Positions 22,401 to 30,730 are shown, counted from the stretch's first letter. The stretch: 64,000 nucleotides of DNA from Solanum dulcamara (GCF_947179165.1 NC_077243.1:5636001-5700000), one strand, 5' to 3'. Numbers and translations are program-made. Notes: generated by a model from the letters alone, not told the origin.

Positions 22401-23088
22401 AGGAGTGCACCAAAATAAAGGGATCAAGGTTGAAGGTTCAGAATCTGGAGTAGAGGGAAATCCAATGAGTTTGACAACACCTATAAAGGTGTCGCCCGAA
22501 GATGCTGATATATGCAGTGAGCTGGTGAATGTGCATGGCTATAAAGTAAAAGTGAGTAGTGCTCCTATACTTACTGCCATTTTTGCCAAGTATGGTGACA
22601 TTACAGTCAACTGTCACTATAAATCACCAGCTGCCAGAGCTTCCCTTCTTGATGTGGTTAGTGATGTTGTCAGGCGGCTGAAAACCAGTGATGTTAGTGT
22701 TTCTTCCATTAAAGCTATGAAATCTCTAGTCTCTGATGCCGCAGATGCCAAGCTTGATGTAACTTGGTTGCAGCAGTATCTGGATGAGATTTCCGAAGAG
22801 GAAGATATGGAGAAAAAGTCTTCCTTTTTAATGGCGTTAAGAGAGACTACCATGCTCGTCTCTAAAGCAGCTAAAAAGGACTTGGTAGAAAGGAACAGGG
22901 AGGTCTTATCAGCAGAGAAACGGCTCAAAAAGGCTGAAAGGCGGTTGCAAGAGGCCCAAAGCCGAGCAGTAGAGGTGCAAAGGTCTGTCAAAGCATTTGA
23001 AATACTGGGTGAAAAAGTTCAGCAGGACATCAAGGAGGTTAAGAATCAAGCACAATATTGGCTGAGTAGGTTGGCTGAGCTTTTATAG
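1276..23088 (+). CDS. PDS5-like cohesin cofactor with Tudor and PEARLI-4-like C-terminus (copy 1, 18 exons)
   Basis: Exons: 1276-1404, 3198-3401, 3598-3779, 5635-5761, 5834-6001, 7811-8629, 9017-9109, 9289-9381, 9558-9650, 9826-9918, 10305-10387, 14455-14506, 14748-14834, 14948-14988, 16265-16316, 21579-21665, 22256-22290, 22374-23088. Phases join without a stop to give 1050 residues. Residues 1-270 match the plant PDS5C-type N-terminus (for example [18 protein letters not shown] and [13 protein letters not shown]). Residues 271-543 are a charged linker. Residues 544-667 are four 31-residue repeats, about 680-740 a Tudor domain, and about 864-1050 a PEARLI-4-like domain with coiled coil. PDS5 proteins regulate cohesin on chromatin, and the Tudor domain of Arabidopsis PDS5C has been reported to read methylated H3K4. 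All introns are GT-AG except intron 2 (GC-AG). The C-terminal domain is unusual for PDS5. Exon boundaries are by eye and need RNA support. Confidence 0.82.
1405..3197 (+). other. Intron 1 of copy 1
   Basis: GTGAGA...TTTTCAG intron. It contains a 73-bp retroelement tail insertion (2467-2539) and a short (GA)n tract (3032-3050). The rest is unique sequence, and its first about 460 bp is shared with copy 2. Confidence 0.75.
2467..2539 (+). mobile_element. Severely 5'-truncated RTE LINE / SINE tail with target duplication
   Basis: The insert carries the Solanaceae retroelement tail (CTACCCTCCCC, CCCACTTGTGGGATT, then TATGTTGTTGTT). It is flanked by a 15-bp direct repeat, TGTGTAGATTTGGGG, at 2452-2466 and 2540-2554. 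The tail type is the same as the end of the RTE LINE near 29.9 kb. The direct repeat shows it arrived by target-primed reverse transcription. Confidence 0.75.
3198..3401 (+). CDS. Copy 1 exon 2 (PDS5 HEAT region)
   Basis: It encodes 68 residues, including [18 protein letters not shown] and [16 protein letters not shown], the most conserved block of plant PDS5 proteins. It ends AAG before GCAAAT, a GC donor. It is the source of the inner part of the hairpin arms in the 33-46 kb array. Confidence 0.85.
3402..3597 (+). other. Intron 2 of copy 1, GC-AG type
   Basis: The donor is AAG|GCAAAT and the acceptor is GGACAG. The paralogous sequences in the array read GAG|GCAAGT and AAG|GCAAGT, matching the consensus of GC donors, so the GC site predates the duplications. 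Confidence 0.7.
3598..3779 (+). CDS. Copy 1 exon 3 (PDS5 HEAT region)
   Basis: It encodes [20 protein letters not shown], then [20 protein letters not shown] and [13 protein letters not shown]. This matches the PDS5C pattern of 'F-EKL', 'I-E--AK-R-CV-M-DLE-DAL' and 'MFQHFL--IR'. It ends in phase 2 (the Arg codon is split). It is the source of the outer part of the hairpin arms in the array. Confidence 0.85.
3780..5634 (+). other. Intron 3 of copy 1
   Basis: GTACAT...TTTTAAG intron holding a SINE (4437-4635). Its first roughly 1 kb, up to about 4770, is the forward part of every unit in the 33-46 kb array. The rest shows no gene or clear repeat. Confidence 0.75.
4437..4635 (+). mobile_element. 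tRNA-derived SINE with 14-bp target duplication
   Basis: The head resembles a tRNA promoter: a box A-like GATTAGCTCAATAGG at about 4448-4462 and a box B-like GGTCACAAGTTATAGCC at about 4488-4504. The copy at 46.8 kb has the better B box (AAGTTTGAGTCC). Flanking direct repeats AGATTGGTAGACTT lie at 4423-4436 and 4636-4649. Further copies sit in each array unit because the intron was duplicated with it. This looks like a Solanaceae SolS-type SINE; the family is not assigned. Confidence 0.65.
5635..5761 (+). CDS. Copy 1 exon 4 (PDS5)
   Basis: It encodes [20 protein letters not shown], then [22 protein letters not shown], matching the PDS5C 'HPENVFSSMENIM-LVLEESEDIP' block. It enters in phase 2 and leaves in phase 0 before GTATTG. 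Confidence 0.85.
5834..6001 (+). CDS. Copy 1 exon 5 (PDS5)
   Basis: 56 codons beginning [20 protein letters not shown] and ending EAIKSKNT. It corresponds to the end of the conserved PDS5 N-terminal domain ('LAE-VL-NCA-KL-PYL--AV'). It is phase 0 at both ends. Confidence 0.83.
6002..7810 (+). other. Intron 5 of copy 1
   Basis: GTGAGT...TTGTCAG intron. It contains a large fold-back at 6641-7114. The rest is partly shared with copy 2 at 49.18-50.1 kb, which lacks the part from about 6905 to 7530. Confidence 0.7.
6641..7114. repeat. Intronic inverted repeat, arms of about 180 bp
   Basis: The left arm 6641-6818 and right arm 6934-7114 are near-perfect reverse complements with a spacer of about 115 bp. 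The right arm is bracketed by a direct repeat (GGTGTTGRAATTCTCCTACA at about 6906 and 7117). In copy 2 only the left-arm sequence is present (about 49.56-49.74 kb), so the right arm was either added in copy 1 or deleted in copy 2. Confidence 0.85.
7811..8629 (+). CDS. Copy 1 exon 6 (charged linker)
   Basis: 273 codons, phase 0 at both ends. It is rich in K, E, D and S and of low complexity. It carries [20 protein letters not shown], which corresponds to the AT-hook-like KRGRKPN-L-NPEEGYDH motif of PDS5C-type proteins with the central Arg changed to Trp. It ends [11 protein letters not shown] before GTAAAT. Confidence 0.8.
8721..8976 (-). mobile_element. Truncated LINE 3' end in intron 6, 12-bp target duplication
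   Basis: The left end starts with a T-run (the poly(A) tail read on the other strand) followed by TTTTCATTCATAAATATGGC, as in L1 3' UTRs. A direct repeat TAGTTCTGGACT flanks it at 8709-8720 and 8977-8988. The following three introns carry the same local sequence without the insert. Confidence 0.7.
9017..9109 (+). CDS. Copy 1 exon 7, repeat exon 1 of 4
   Basis: 31 codons, phase 0-0, [20 protein letters not shown] then [11 protein letters not shown]. The basic RKRKNSP segment resembles a nuclear localisation signal. Confidence 0.8.
9289..9381 (+). CDS. Copy 1 exon 8, repeat exon 2 of 4
   Basis: 31 codons, phase 0-0, [20 protein letters not shown] then [11 protein letters not shown]. It begins 272 bp after the first repeat exon begins. 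Confidence 0.8.
9558..9650 (+). CDS. Copy 1 exon 9, repeat exon 3 of 4
   Basis: 31 codons, phase 0-0, [20 protein letters not shown] then [11 protein letters not shown]. It is the most diverged of the four; the basic motif has become RKGKNSL. Confidence 0.78.
9826..9918 (+). CDS. Copy 1 exon 10, repeat exon 4 of 4
   Basis: 31 codons, phase 0-0, [20 protein letters not shown] then [11 protein letters not shown]. Confidence 0.8.
10305..10387 (+). CDS. Copy 1 exon 11 (start of Tudor domain)
   Basis: It encodes [20 protein letters not shown] then VWWPLDEA. '[19 protein letters not shown]' matches the PDS5C Tudor opening 'LVGSRIKVWWPMDQAYYKG'. The Ala codon is split (phase 2). Confidence 0.85.
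10405..10444. repeat. (TA)n microsatellite
   Basis: About 20 uninterrupted AT dinucleotides. Confidence 0.95.
10455..10552 (+). mobile_element. RTE LINE / TS-SINE-type 3' tail fragment
   Basis: It contains GCCGAGGGTCTTTCGGAAAC, AGTGGTAAGGTCTGCGTACA and CCCCACTTGTG. This is the same tail as at 29805-29917, where it directly ends an RTE LINE. Confidence 0.65.
11494..14206 (-). mobile_element. L1-type LINE, 5'-truncated, with 19-bp target duplication
   Basis: On the minus strand this reads a decayed non-LTR polymerase. Order from 14.2 kb down: fingers with [20 protein letters not shown], then [10 protein letters not shown] with the catalytic YADD, then thumb and maturase-like [14 protein letters not shown] and [10 protein letters not shown], then the zinc-binding reverse transcriptase domain ([14 protein letters not shown]), ending at 11564. 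The endonuclease is missing. A T-run at the left end is the poly(A) tail. A 19-bp direct repeat starting CATTAAGCAGATG flanks it at 11475-11493 and 14207-14225. Several stops and frame changes mean it is inactive. Confidence 0.88.
14455..14506 (+). CDS. Copy 1 exon 12 (Tudor domain)
   Basis: It encodes [17 protein letters not shown] after completing the split Ala codon. The aromatic residues FY and YYD belong to the presumed Tudor cage. Confidence 0.83.
14748..14834 (+). CDS. Copy 1 exon 13 (end of Tudor domain)
   Basis: It encodes [20 protein letters not shown] then VDNDNASDP, matching the PDS5C 'V-YDDGD-E-L-L--ERWE' strand and closing helix. It is phase 0 at both ends. Confidence 0.84.
14863..14893. 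repeat. (TTCTC)n microsatellite in intron 13
   Basis: About six tandem CTTCT units directly downstream of exon 13. They could lengthen the pyrimidine tract before exon 14. Confidence 0.9.
14948..14988 (+). CDS. Copy 1 exon 14
   Basis: It encodes [13 protein letters not shown] plus two bases of the next Met codon. Donor GTAAGC. Confidence 0.75.
14989..16264 (+). other. Intron 14 of copy 1
   Basis: I see no gene. It holds a 10-11 base C-tract near 15331-15341 and a stretch at about 15110-15360 (ACCCACAACCTCAGGGTTGG) that could be a reversed SINE fragment; I cannot assign it. Confidence 0.5.
16265..16316 (+). CDS. Copy 1 exon 15
   Basis: It encodes [17 protein letters not shown] after completing the Met codon. 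The end is basic. Donor GTGAGA. Confidence 0.72.
16625..17840 (-). mobile_element. L1-type LINE reverse transcriptase fragment, interrupted by a MITE
   Basis: On the minus strand it reads [20 protein letters not shown] and [14 protein letters not shown]. After the MITE it continues [28 protein letters not shown] and [15 protein letters not shown], and then [15 protein letters not shown] further down. These are L1 reverse transcriptase blocks in order. Frames are broken and the 5' and 3' ends are missing. Confidence 0.8.
17588..17708. mobile_element. Small TIR element (Mutator-like MITE), copy A
   Basis: Ends CTAAGTTGCGCGGATTCTTC and GAAGAGTCCGAGCAACATAG are inverted repeats with three mismatches. 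The interior is itself a hairpin around GTCGGATTCTCCAAAA / TTTTGGAGAATCCGAC. It sits inside the L1 fragment, which resumes on both sides. The flanks ATTGGAATTA and ATTGGATACA suggest a worn target duplication of about 9-10 bp. A second copy is at 43779-43898. Confidence 0.8.
17825..18660 (-). mobile_element. RTE-type LINE 3' fragment
   Basis: On the minus strand it reads [40 protein letters not shown] and [19 protein letters not shown]. These are the C-terminal RTE blocks also seen at 29182-29442. It then runs into the shared tail (GGGATCTCTGGAGGGTAGAG on +) with AAC-rich (GTT)n. Only the 3' part remains. Confidence 0.8.
18690..18995 (+). mobile_element. L1-type reverse transcriptase fragment, plus strand
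   Basis: It reads [20 protein letters not shown] then [28 protein letters not shown] and [20 protein letters not shown]. This is the L1 palm block, in the opposite direction to the neighbouring fragment. One stop interrupts the frame. Confidence 0.78.
18996..21100. mobile_element. LTR-like repeat (possible solo LTR), 2.1 kb
   Basis: It begins TGTCATGATCC and ends GGTGCTACA, so it has TG...CA ends and resembles the common Solanaceae LTR start TGTCACGACCC. It has no coding domain. The last 500 bp repeats the palindromic core TACGGNCCGTA with variants. It interrupts the preceding L1 fragment. I could not read a 5-bp target duplication, so 'solo LTR' is provisional. Confidence 0.5.
21579..21665 (+). 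CDS. Copy 1 exon 16
   Basis: 29 codons, [20 protein letters not shown] then VCSKAKLYN, phase 0-0. I recognise no domain. Confidence 0.68.
21666..22255 (+). other. Intron 16 of copy 1
   Basis: GTAAGT...TGGCAG. Its last about 180 bp matches the single long intron of copy 3 (59.85-60.04 kb), which fixes the 3' breakpoint of the copy 3 deletion. Confidence 0.7.
22256..22290 (+). CDS. Copy 1 exon 17
   Basis: It encodes [11 protein letters not shown] plus two bases of Met. Copy 3 has an aligned exon with the same phases at 60038-60072. Confidence 0.75.
22374..23088 (+). CDS. Copy 1 exon 18 (PEARLI-4-like domain and coiled coil)
   Basis: 237 codons plus stop. After a variable start it reads [33 protein letters not shown], then [19 protein letters not shown] and a long heptad-like helix ([20 protein letters not shown] ... 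[10 protein letters not shown]). The pattern 'V-V-G--V--S-----IF-K--DI' followed by 'WL---LDE' and coiled coil resembles plant PEARLI-4 / phospholipase-like proteins, whose function is not known. The domain name is moderately sure; the open frame is clear. Confidence 0.8.
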
Positions 23089-24404
23089 CTCACAACTGTT
23101 TTACCCCTACTAATTTTTCTGAACACTGACGGTTATCTTGACATGGCTTATTTATATCTCGACATTTTGAAAATTGTGAAGGATCATCATGAAGCTGGCA
23201 AGGTTGCACATGGTTGAAATTTGTTTTGTACATGATGGTAAATTTAACTCTTTTTGTAAACACTCACATTTTGTGTAGTATCGAGTTTATCATACAGCAA
23301 AAACTAAACTGGGGTGTTTGTATTTAATGCTACAACACCTTGAACAGTTGCTGTGTCTAGTGTATTCTGCCTTCTGCTGCTTAAGGTAATTTTGAATTAA
23401 TCCCTTGTAAGTTCGATAACCTTTTGTTCCAGAACCCGACCCCCTTCTTCAACAATACCCCCCCACCCCCCAAACTAGGGGTGTAGATGCAGCTATTGCA
23501 TAGTGAATTCATCGGAATCTGGTATTTTTATGCGGTATAAATTTATGTGTAAGAATATATTAAAATTGCAATAAATAGCATCCATGAAGCCATAGCTTTA
23601 GAAATACAACACTTACATTTCATGTCTGGGTAGAATATCAGTCATATAGGTAAAAGAAAATATGTCCTTCACGTTTTTCAAAATTCATCATTAGAATTGT
23701 TTCAGTTTGTTTAAATATTATTCTTGACTAGTAATTGCTTACATTTACTAATTAATACTGTGTATTTTTCAACTAAATTTCAAAAAGCTTGCGCATTTTT
23801 TTACGATCATAAGCATGTGTAAGTGAATCTTAATTCTGGTGATATAATGTGTGTTGGATCAATTTTTCAACTTTAATTTCTGTACTGTTATATATGTTTT
23901 TTTAAAATCTTATAACATTTGATACACAAGTAATTTAAAAACACAACAAAGAATTTATACAAATCAATACCGTGTTCATTCTTAATCTTAATCTTAAATT
24001 ATTTTGCTTTCTACGGCCAAACATCTTAAAAATCAAAACATTAACTTCACTCGAAACCTTACTTTGTGCCCCAATTTCTATGGCTTAACGCCTACCATGT
24101 AAAAGATATTACCAAATGAGCCAAAAACCTCAATCCAAAATTAATGGTAGTTATTATGGGTGACCGTTTAGTATTTACTGTGGTATTTTTAAAGTTTGAT
24201 AATCATTAATTGAAAGTAGATATTAAATATCGATTTTTCAAAGTTTGATCCATAGGACTAATCAAACTTCAATATAATAAATTCTGGTATGGTAATTCTG
24301 TCTTTTTTCTCATCATATTGAAGAAATAAAATTTATTAACAAAATATGTTCATAATTTGTCAAACATTTGACATGTTAACTTTTAAAGAAATCACATATA
24401 GATG
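23089..24404. other. Intergenic region after copy 1
   Basis: 3' flank, AT-rich, with a C-rich tract near 23450-23472. No gene or clear repeat seen. Confidence 0.55.
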
Positions 24405-25135
24405 TTAGAGCATCTCCAACGCTTCTCTATTTTACTCTCTATTCTCGGTATTTGAAGAGTAAAACAGAGAATGCGCTCTCCAACCACTCTCTATTTTACC
24501 TAATTTTGGAGAACTACTATTCACACTTTTTATTTTACTTTTAATTACTTTTTATTATTATATTATATTATATTATATTATATTTCTATACAACATTTGC
24601 AATTAACATATTATAAATCATATAAGGTCATTAATTAAATCTCTAATATTCTTAATTTCTTTTTAATACAATATAACATTTTAAAAATAATATCATTTAA
24701 TATATACTACTTTCCTGAATGAATAATATTTCTAATATTTTTTGTAATTTTCATTACTTTAGTTTTTGTCAAATATTTCTAATAAAGCACTTATGGAAGC
24801 AACGTAATAATCTGAAAGTTGAGTATTTATGTAATATTTATGTAATTGTATTTCATTAATGATTTCACTTTTATTTGAATTGTCTATTAATATGTATATT
24901 ATATAATATTTCCTTACAATTTATTTTATTTAGAAATTTAAAAAGAATAAAATGTTATATTACATGAAAATTATATATGGTGATTATTTTGAAAAAATAA
25001 AAAAAAGATGTATATTTTATAAAAAATAAAAAAATAATATTAAGAAGAGAAAAAAAAATTCATTAACAATTTTTAGAAAGTAAAACAGAGAGTTGTATTG
25101 CCGCCTAAAAAAAAATTAGAGAACTCTATAAAGAC
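24405..25135. mobile_element. Possible AT-rich TIR element
   Basis: The left part reads GAGCATCTCCAACGCTTCTC then TATTTTACTC, a start seen in many plant MITE-like repeats. It forms a short hairpin with GAGTAAAACAGAGA. The right part has AAGTAAAACAGAGAG followed by AGAGAACTCT. The interior is nearly pure A/T. Ends are uncertain. Confidence 0.35.
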
Positions 25136-25139
25136 CCGA

Positions 25140-26831
25140 TATTATGATTTTGACATCATTGATCAATTGACATTTAAATTCTTTGGGAAAGTTTTCCATA
25201 TATAAAGAGCCACTCACCAAAGTTGTTATTACTTTCACTCTAAAAATTTGTCTCTCCTCACTCATCTCATGGATAAGTATATTTGCAACTGCGTCAATTC
25301 ATTGCTAGGGCACTCTACGCAGAATCGATTTGTAAGTATCATGTTGGGATCATATTTCTTGAAATTTCAAGAAGGGGAAGGTAACTGAAGATCTCCAGTT
25401 GATATTGCAGATACAATACAACTTCTAGTGGGCGTTATTGGTTCTGCTATGAATATGTACCTAGGGTTCAAGATACCAAGACGAGCTTCAATAATTACAT
25501 GTTGCCATCATATTTCTTGAAATTTAAACAACGGGGAAGGTAACTGAGAGGATTTCCAGTTGATACATACAACTTTTAGTGGGCTCATTTGGTTACTTTG
25601 ATGGGATTATTTCTTTTAGTAACTGTTTCTAAGTTGTGCAGTGATAAAGATCATCATGGTCACAGAAATTATTATTCTGCAAGCACAGAGTAAGTTTGTA
25701 CATTAATAGGTTATATGGTCTTATCTTCCATATGGTAGTTATTAAGCCGGAGAAGAATTATTTTGGGTAAAGTATGTTATCCAGTTATCCTACTTTAGGA
25801 AAACATATTGACACCTCCTGAACTTTTGTAGGGGACAACTTAAATTGGACGACGACTCTAGCCCAGCTCTTTGGGCATATGGTGCAGGGGTGCGATTATG
25901 GTGGATGATTCTCCCTTATTATCACATTTGTCATAGGTCAAGCTTCCTCTTAGGTTTGTATATGTGCTTTAGCGGTCTTTAAGTACTATCCTTCAATCGT
26001 TGAACTCATATATATTCTGAACGTTAAATCATCCAAGGTTTCTGCACTATTACATCTGAGCCTTTGAAGTTTGAAGCTTTACAGTAAAGGTTCAATGTTT
26101 GAGTGCTTTGAGTATCTGCCCTGTTACTTGTTATTACAGTGTGCATTAAGAGCTTTAATATCATATGCATGCCAGTGAATATCTCTGGCCTAGACATTTA
26201 ACCCTATATAGGGATGCTAATGAAGATAGAGGAATCGGCCTTGATTTAAATGTAAATTGAAATGATAAATCAACCAATCAATAAATTTTGTACAAATATT
26301 GCATGATACCATGACCACACACAAATGTTGAACTTATATTATTTATGTAAATGTGACTTACTCGTGCTCTATATCTTCCATTGATTTCCTATGTCTAACT
26401 TCAGGAAAGGAATCCCTACTTTTCTGCTCTGAATTTAAAGAAGAAGTGATCTAGAGTGCAGAACGCGATTTTCTGCAGTGGGCTTCTCCAAGCTTTTTGA
26501 TTCTTCTCATCCATACAAGTGTGTCTTTTGTACAGAAGGTTAAAGCTTTTTCCAGCTTAAGGTCTCCTTTATTGTCTTTGTAGGAAAAGGATTTATTGTG
26601 CTGAAAAGTATAGGAATTGCGATCAATATTAGCAGAAGAGTTGATTTAGTTACACCAGTGACATGACTGGAACAAATATTAATATTCTGTTAAATAGAAA
26701 AGCTATCAAGCAATGATATGTATCCATTTAGAATGGAACTGCTCCAAGGAGGCTCAGCTAGTTTAAGAACCAAATCTGTGGAGATAATGCTTATCGACCT
26801 TGTATAGCTCAAGGATGTAAAATTAAAAGTT
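25140..26831 (+). pseudogene. Decayed duplicated block B1, left part
   Basis: Patches align with block B2 (54.64-55.65 kb), for example the stretches around 25610, 26620-26680 and 26735-26830. A TATA-like CATATATAAAGAG at about 25196 precedes an ATG at 25269 whose short frame ends at a GTAAGT-like site. This could be the remains of a gene start, but no protein family can be named. Confidence 0.4.
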
Positions 26832-29800
26832 CCATAGAGCTAGTGAAGAGTCTTAAGAGGAGAAAGATTAGTATAGCCTGTGTTCAGGAGACTAGATGGA
26901 TAGGTTCCAAAGCTCGGGATGTGGACGGATTTAAATTATGGTACTCAGGAGACTCAAGATATAGGAATGGAGTAGGTATTCTAGTCGACGTGGATCTTAG
27001 GGTAGGTATTCTAGTCGACGTGAATCTTAGGGAGTGTGTGGTGGAGGTAAAGAGGATCAGTGATAGGATGATGTTATAGGCAGGCTTATTGTGAACGTTG
27101 TTAGTGTGTATGCACCCCATGTGGGCCTGGATGAAAAAGTCAAAAGGCTCTTTTGGGAGGATTTGAATGAGGTAGTGAGAGGTATACCAAGTACTGAAAA
27201 GATTTTTATTGGTGGAGATTTCAATGGTCATATTGGTACAACTTCTGATGGTTTTGATGATGTCCATGGAGGCTTTGGTTTTGGGGAAAGAAATGGTGGT
27301 GGGGTATCTCTTTTGGAATTTGCTAAAGATTTTGAGTTGGTTATTACGAACTCATGTTTTCTGAAGAGGGATAATCAATTCGTCACCTTTAGTAGCACGG
27401 TAGCTAGGACTCAGATTGACTATTTATTCCTCTGGAAAGGTGATAGAGGCCTTTGTAAGGATTACAAGGTTATTCCGAGTGAAAATATTACTACCCAACA
27501 TAAGCTTTTGTTGATGGACTTGGAGGTTAAGAGGGATAGGAGAAAGAAGACCCTTTATGACCGATCGAGGATTAGGTGGGGGGCCTAACTCCCGCCCTTT
27601 CTCGAGAGATGAGGGAGAAGTTGACTTGTTTAGGGGCCTGGCGTAGTAGCGTGGATGTGAACAACATGTGGGACATGACAGCTGGTTGCATTAGAAAAGC
27701 AGCTATCGAGGTTCTAGGAGTATCGAGAGGAATATTTGGTGGTCGTCAAGAAGATTGGTGGTGGAATGAAGAAGTACAAGGCAAAGTGAAACCCAAGAAG
27801 TTGCCTATACGGAGTGGTTGGAGTGCGTGGATGAGGAGGAGACGAGTAGGCTTAAAGATATCTATAAGAAAGCGAAGACGGAAGCGAAGTCCGAGGTCAC
27901 TAGTGCTAAGACGATAGCTTTTGAACGCATGTATGTCGAGTTAGGGGAAAAAGTGGGGATAAGCGATTGTATAGGTTCGCCAAAGAGAGAGAGAGAAAAG
28001 CCCGCAACCTGGATCTAGTAAATTGCATTAAGAACGAGGAAGGTGAAGTGTTAGTGGATTAGACCTCTGTCAAGCAAAGGTGGCAAGCTTACTTCTACAG
28101 ACTCTTAAATGAAAAAGGAGACAGAGATATTGTACTAGGTGATTTGGCATACTCTCATAGTCTTCGAGACTTTGGATACTGCAGGTGTTTTAGGGTTGAG
28201 GAGGTTAGACGTGCTATTAGCAGGATGAGGAGGGGGAGAGCGATCGGGTCCGATGAGATTCCGATGGACTTTTGGAAGTGCACTGACAAGGCAGGTTTGG
28301 AGTGGTTGACTAATCTATTTAATGTTTTTTTGAAGACTGCTAAGATGCCCGATGAATGGAGGTGAATACTATGGTTCCATTGTACAAGAACAAGGGTGAT
28401 ATCCAAAACTGCAATAATTACAGGGGTATCAAACTGTTAAGCCACACTATGAAGATTTGGGAGAAAGTAGTGGAGATGAGAGTGAGGAGATGAGGGTGAG
28501 GAGAGGAGTGTTAATCTCAGAGAACCAGTTCGAATTCATGCCGGGGCGGTCGACTGCTGAAGCAATTCATCTTATGCGGAGACTAGTGGAGAAATTTAGA
28601 GAGAGAAAAAGGGATTTTCATATGGTGTTCATTGACCTTGGAAAGACTTATGACAAAGTTCCGAGGGATATTCTCTAGAGGTGTCTGGAGGCTAAAGTTG
28701 TTCCGATGGTGTATATTAGGGCGATAAAGGACATGTATGCTGGAGTCAAGACTCGGGTTAGGACGGTGGGAGGTGACTCAGAGTATTTTCCTGTTGAGAT
28801 GGGACTACATCAGGGATCTGTGTTGAGTTCTTTTTTTTTGCCTTGGTGATGGATGAGCTGACACGGTCTATTTAGGAGGAGGTTCCATGGTGTATGCTAT
28901 TTGCGGAAGACATAGTTTTGATTGATGAGACTCGGGACAAAGTTAACAATAGGTTGGAGGTTTGGAGACAAACACTGGAGTCCAAAGGGTTTAGATTGAG
29001 CAGGACCAAAACAGAATACTTGGAGTGCAAATTTAGTGCTACGATGGAGGAAGAGGGCATGGAAGTGAGGCTTGCCACTCAACCTATCCCCAAGACAGAA
29101 AGCTTTAAATATCTTGAATCTATCATCTAGAGTAGTGGGGACATCGATGATGATGTCACGTACTGCCTTGGGCTAGCATGGATGAAATGGAGGCTTGCCT
29201 CTGCAGTCCTATGTGATAAGAAAGTACCACCTAAACTTAAAGGTAAGTTTTACAGAACGTTGGTTAGACCAGTGTTGATATTTGGAGTGGATTGCTGGCC
29301 AGTAAAGAACTCTCATGTTCAGAAGATGCATGTGGTGGAGATGAGGATGCTGAGATGGATGTGTGGACACACTAGGAGTGATAAGATCAGGAATAAGGTT
29401 ATTCGGGAGAAGGTGAGAGTGACATCTGAGGCAGATAGATGAGAGAAGCGAGATTGAGATGGTTTGGGCATGTGCAGAGGAGGGGTGTCGATGCTCCCGT
29501 TAGGAGGTGCGAACGGTTGGATTTGGGGTTTATGCGGAGGACATGACCTTAGATAGAAAGGAGTGGAGGTCGCAGATTAGGGTAGAAGGCTAGTAGGGAT
29601 AGAATGGTGTCTGGCCGTGGGCCGATTTAGGGTGGTCGTAGGTCTAGGCATGCCTTTATAATTGTGTTATTATTGTCTTTGATTATCGCATTACTTTGCT
29701 ATCGTATTGTTCTTGTTCTGTAAAATTTGCATCGCTTTTCGTTTTTTGTGCCATTATGCTATATATGTTGTTTTTCTCTTTTACGGGGGACTGTGATTTT

Positions 29801-29917
29801 TGAGCCGAGGGTCTTTCGGAAACAATCTCACTATCTCGTGATAGTGGTAAAGTCTGCGTACATCCCACCCTCCCCAGACCCTACTTGTGGGATTTCACTG
29901 GGTATGTTGTTGTTGTT
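26832..29917 (+). mobile_element. RTE-type LINE, inactive
   Basis: A plus-strand element with endonuclease blocks (ISIACVQETRWIGSKARDVD, FIGGDFNGHIG, RTQIDYLFLW) followed by reverse transcriptase blocks (RAIGSDEIPMDFWK, NNYRGIKLLSHTMKIWEKVV, FMPGRSTAEAIHLMRRLVEK, FMVF-like and GLHQGSVLS). The catalytic motif reads FAED instead of FADD. The C-terminus ([11 protein letters not shown]) and shared tail end in GGGTATGTTGTTGTTGTT. Several stops and frame breaks are present. The related block at about 55.62 kb is an empty site, which fixes both ends. Confidence 0.87.
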
Positions 29918-30730
29918 AACTACCTTTCTCAAAGTACAGTATATTCTAGATTTGATATAAAGAGGTCCTTGCCATCAACACTCATTCTCTGCCTATTAGG
30001 TCTAACCTATTTACTTATCTCACTACATTCATAGTTCAGTATAGGACATTTCTAGTAATTTGCTGATCTGCAGATGGATAATATGTCAGGGATTCTCTGA
30101 ACCGGATACCGTTCGGATGCTACGTCTACACTAGGTAGCTACAAGATTAAGGCCCGTACTGTATGGCACTGCACCTGTGTTTGAAGCCATGTTTGCAAAA
30201 TATAGTGATCTTACAGCCAACTGTCTATTCAAGTCCAAATCCACGAGGGCTCAAGGTCATATGTAATACTGTTAAGTGACTACAACAGTATGACCTTCTG
30301 AGCTTTAAACTAATAGAGGAGTAGATCTCGGGCGCAGAATCCTGGATATATGCTGATAAAGCGAAATATTCAAAATCATCTGGTTAGTTTCATTGGCTTC
30401 ATAAGAGGATGCACCTCATACTTTTGTTTGAAAGTTGTATGCTTTTAACTACTAGGAATGCTAAAACTCTACAAGGATCTGAAGGAACTAAACTTGGTGT
30501 GATTTCTTTGAGTTATGGTAAAATGCAGCCATCATGTTGCATCTACAATGCTTCAGAAAGAATTAAATGCAGATAAGAAAGCTCAAGCTATGTTCATTAA
30601 GATTTTCAGCAATGTCATGTATGATGACCTCGTTGAAGTTTATGGGGCTTTACTTGTGCAGTTTCTAGTGTGAACAAGCGTTTATGTTGTTGAACAAAAA
30701 CCTTGAAGGCTTCAGGATGGGAAGAGAACT
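29918..30730 (+). pseudogene. Decayed PEARLI-like exon remnant, block B1 right part
   Basis: The stretch 30150-30270 aligns with 55860-55980 and with copy 1 exon 18: GTACTGCACCTGTG...GCCATGTTTGCAAAATATAG...GATCTTACAGCCAACTG corresponds to the '[20 protein letters not shown]' segment. Frames are broken. The sequence to 30730 may be further remnant but I cannot place it. Confidence 0.5.

Noticed and set aside
22617..22991. 124-codon minus-strand open frame (also at 60301-60675)
   Set aside because: It is the antisense of exon 18 in copies 1 and 3. Conservation follows from the sense strand.
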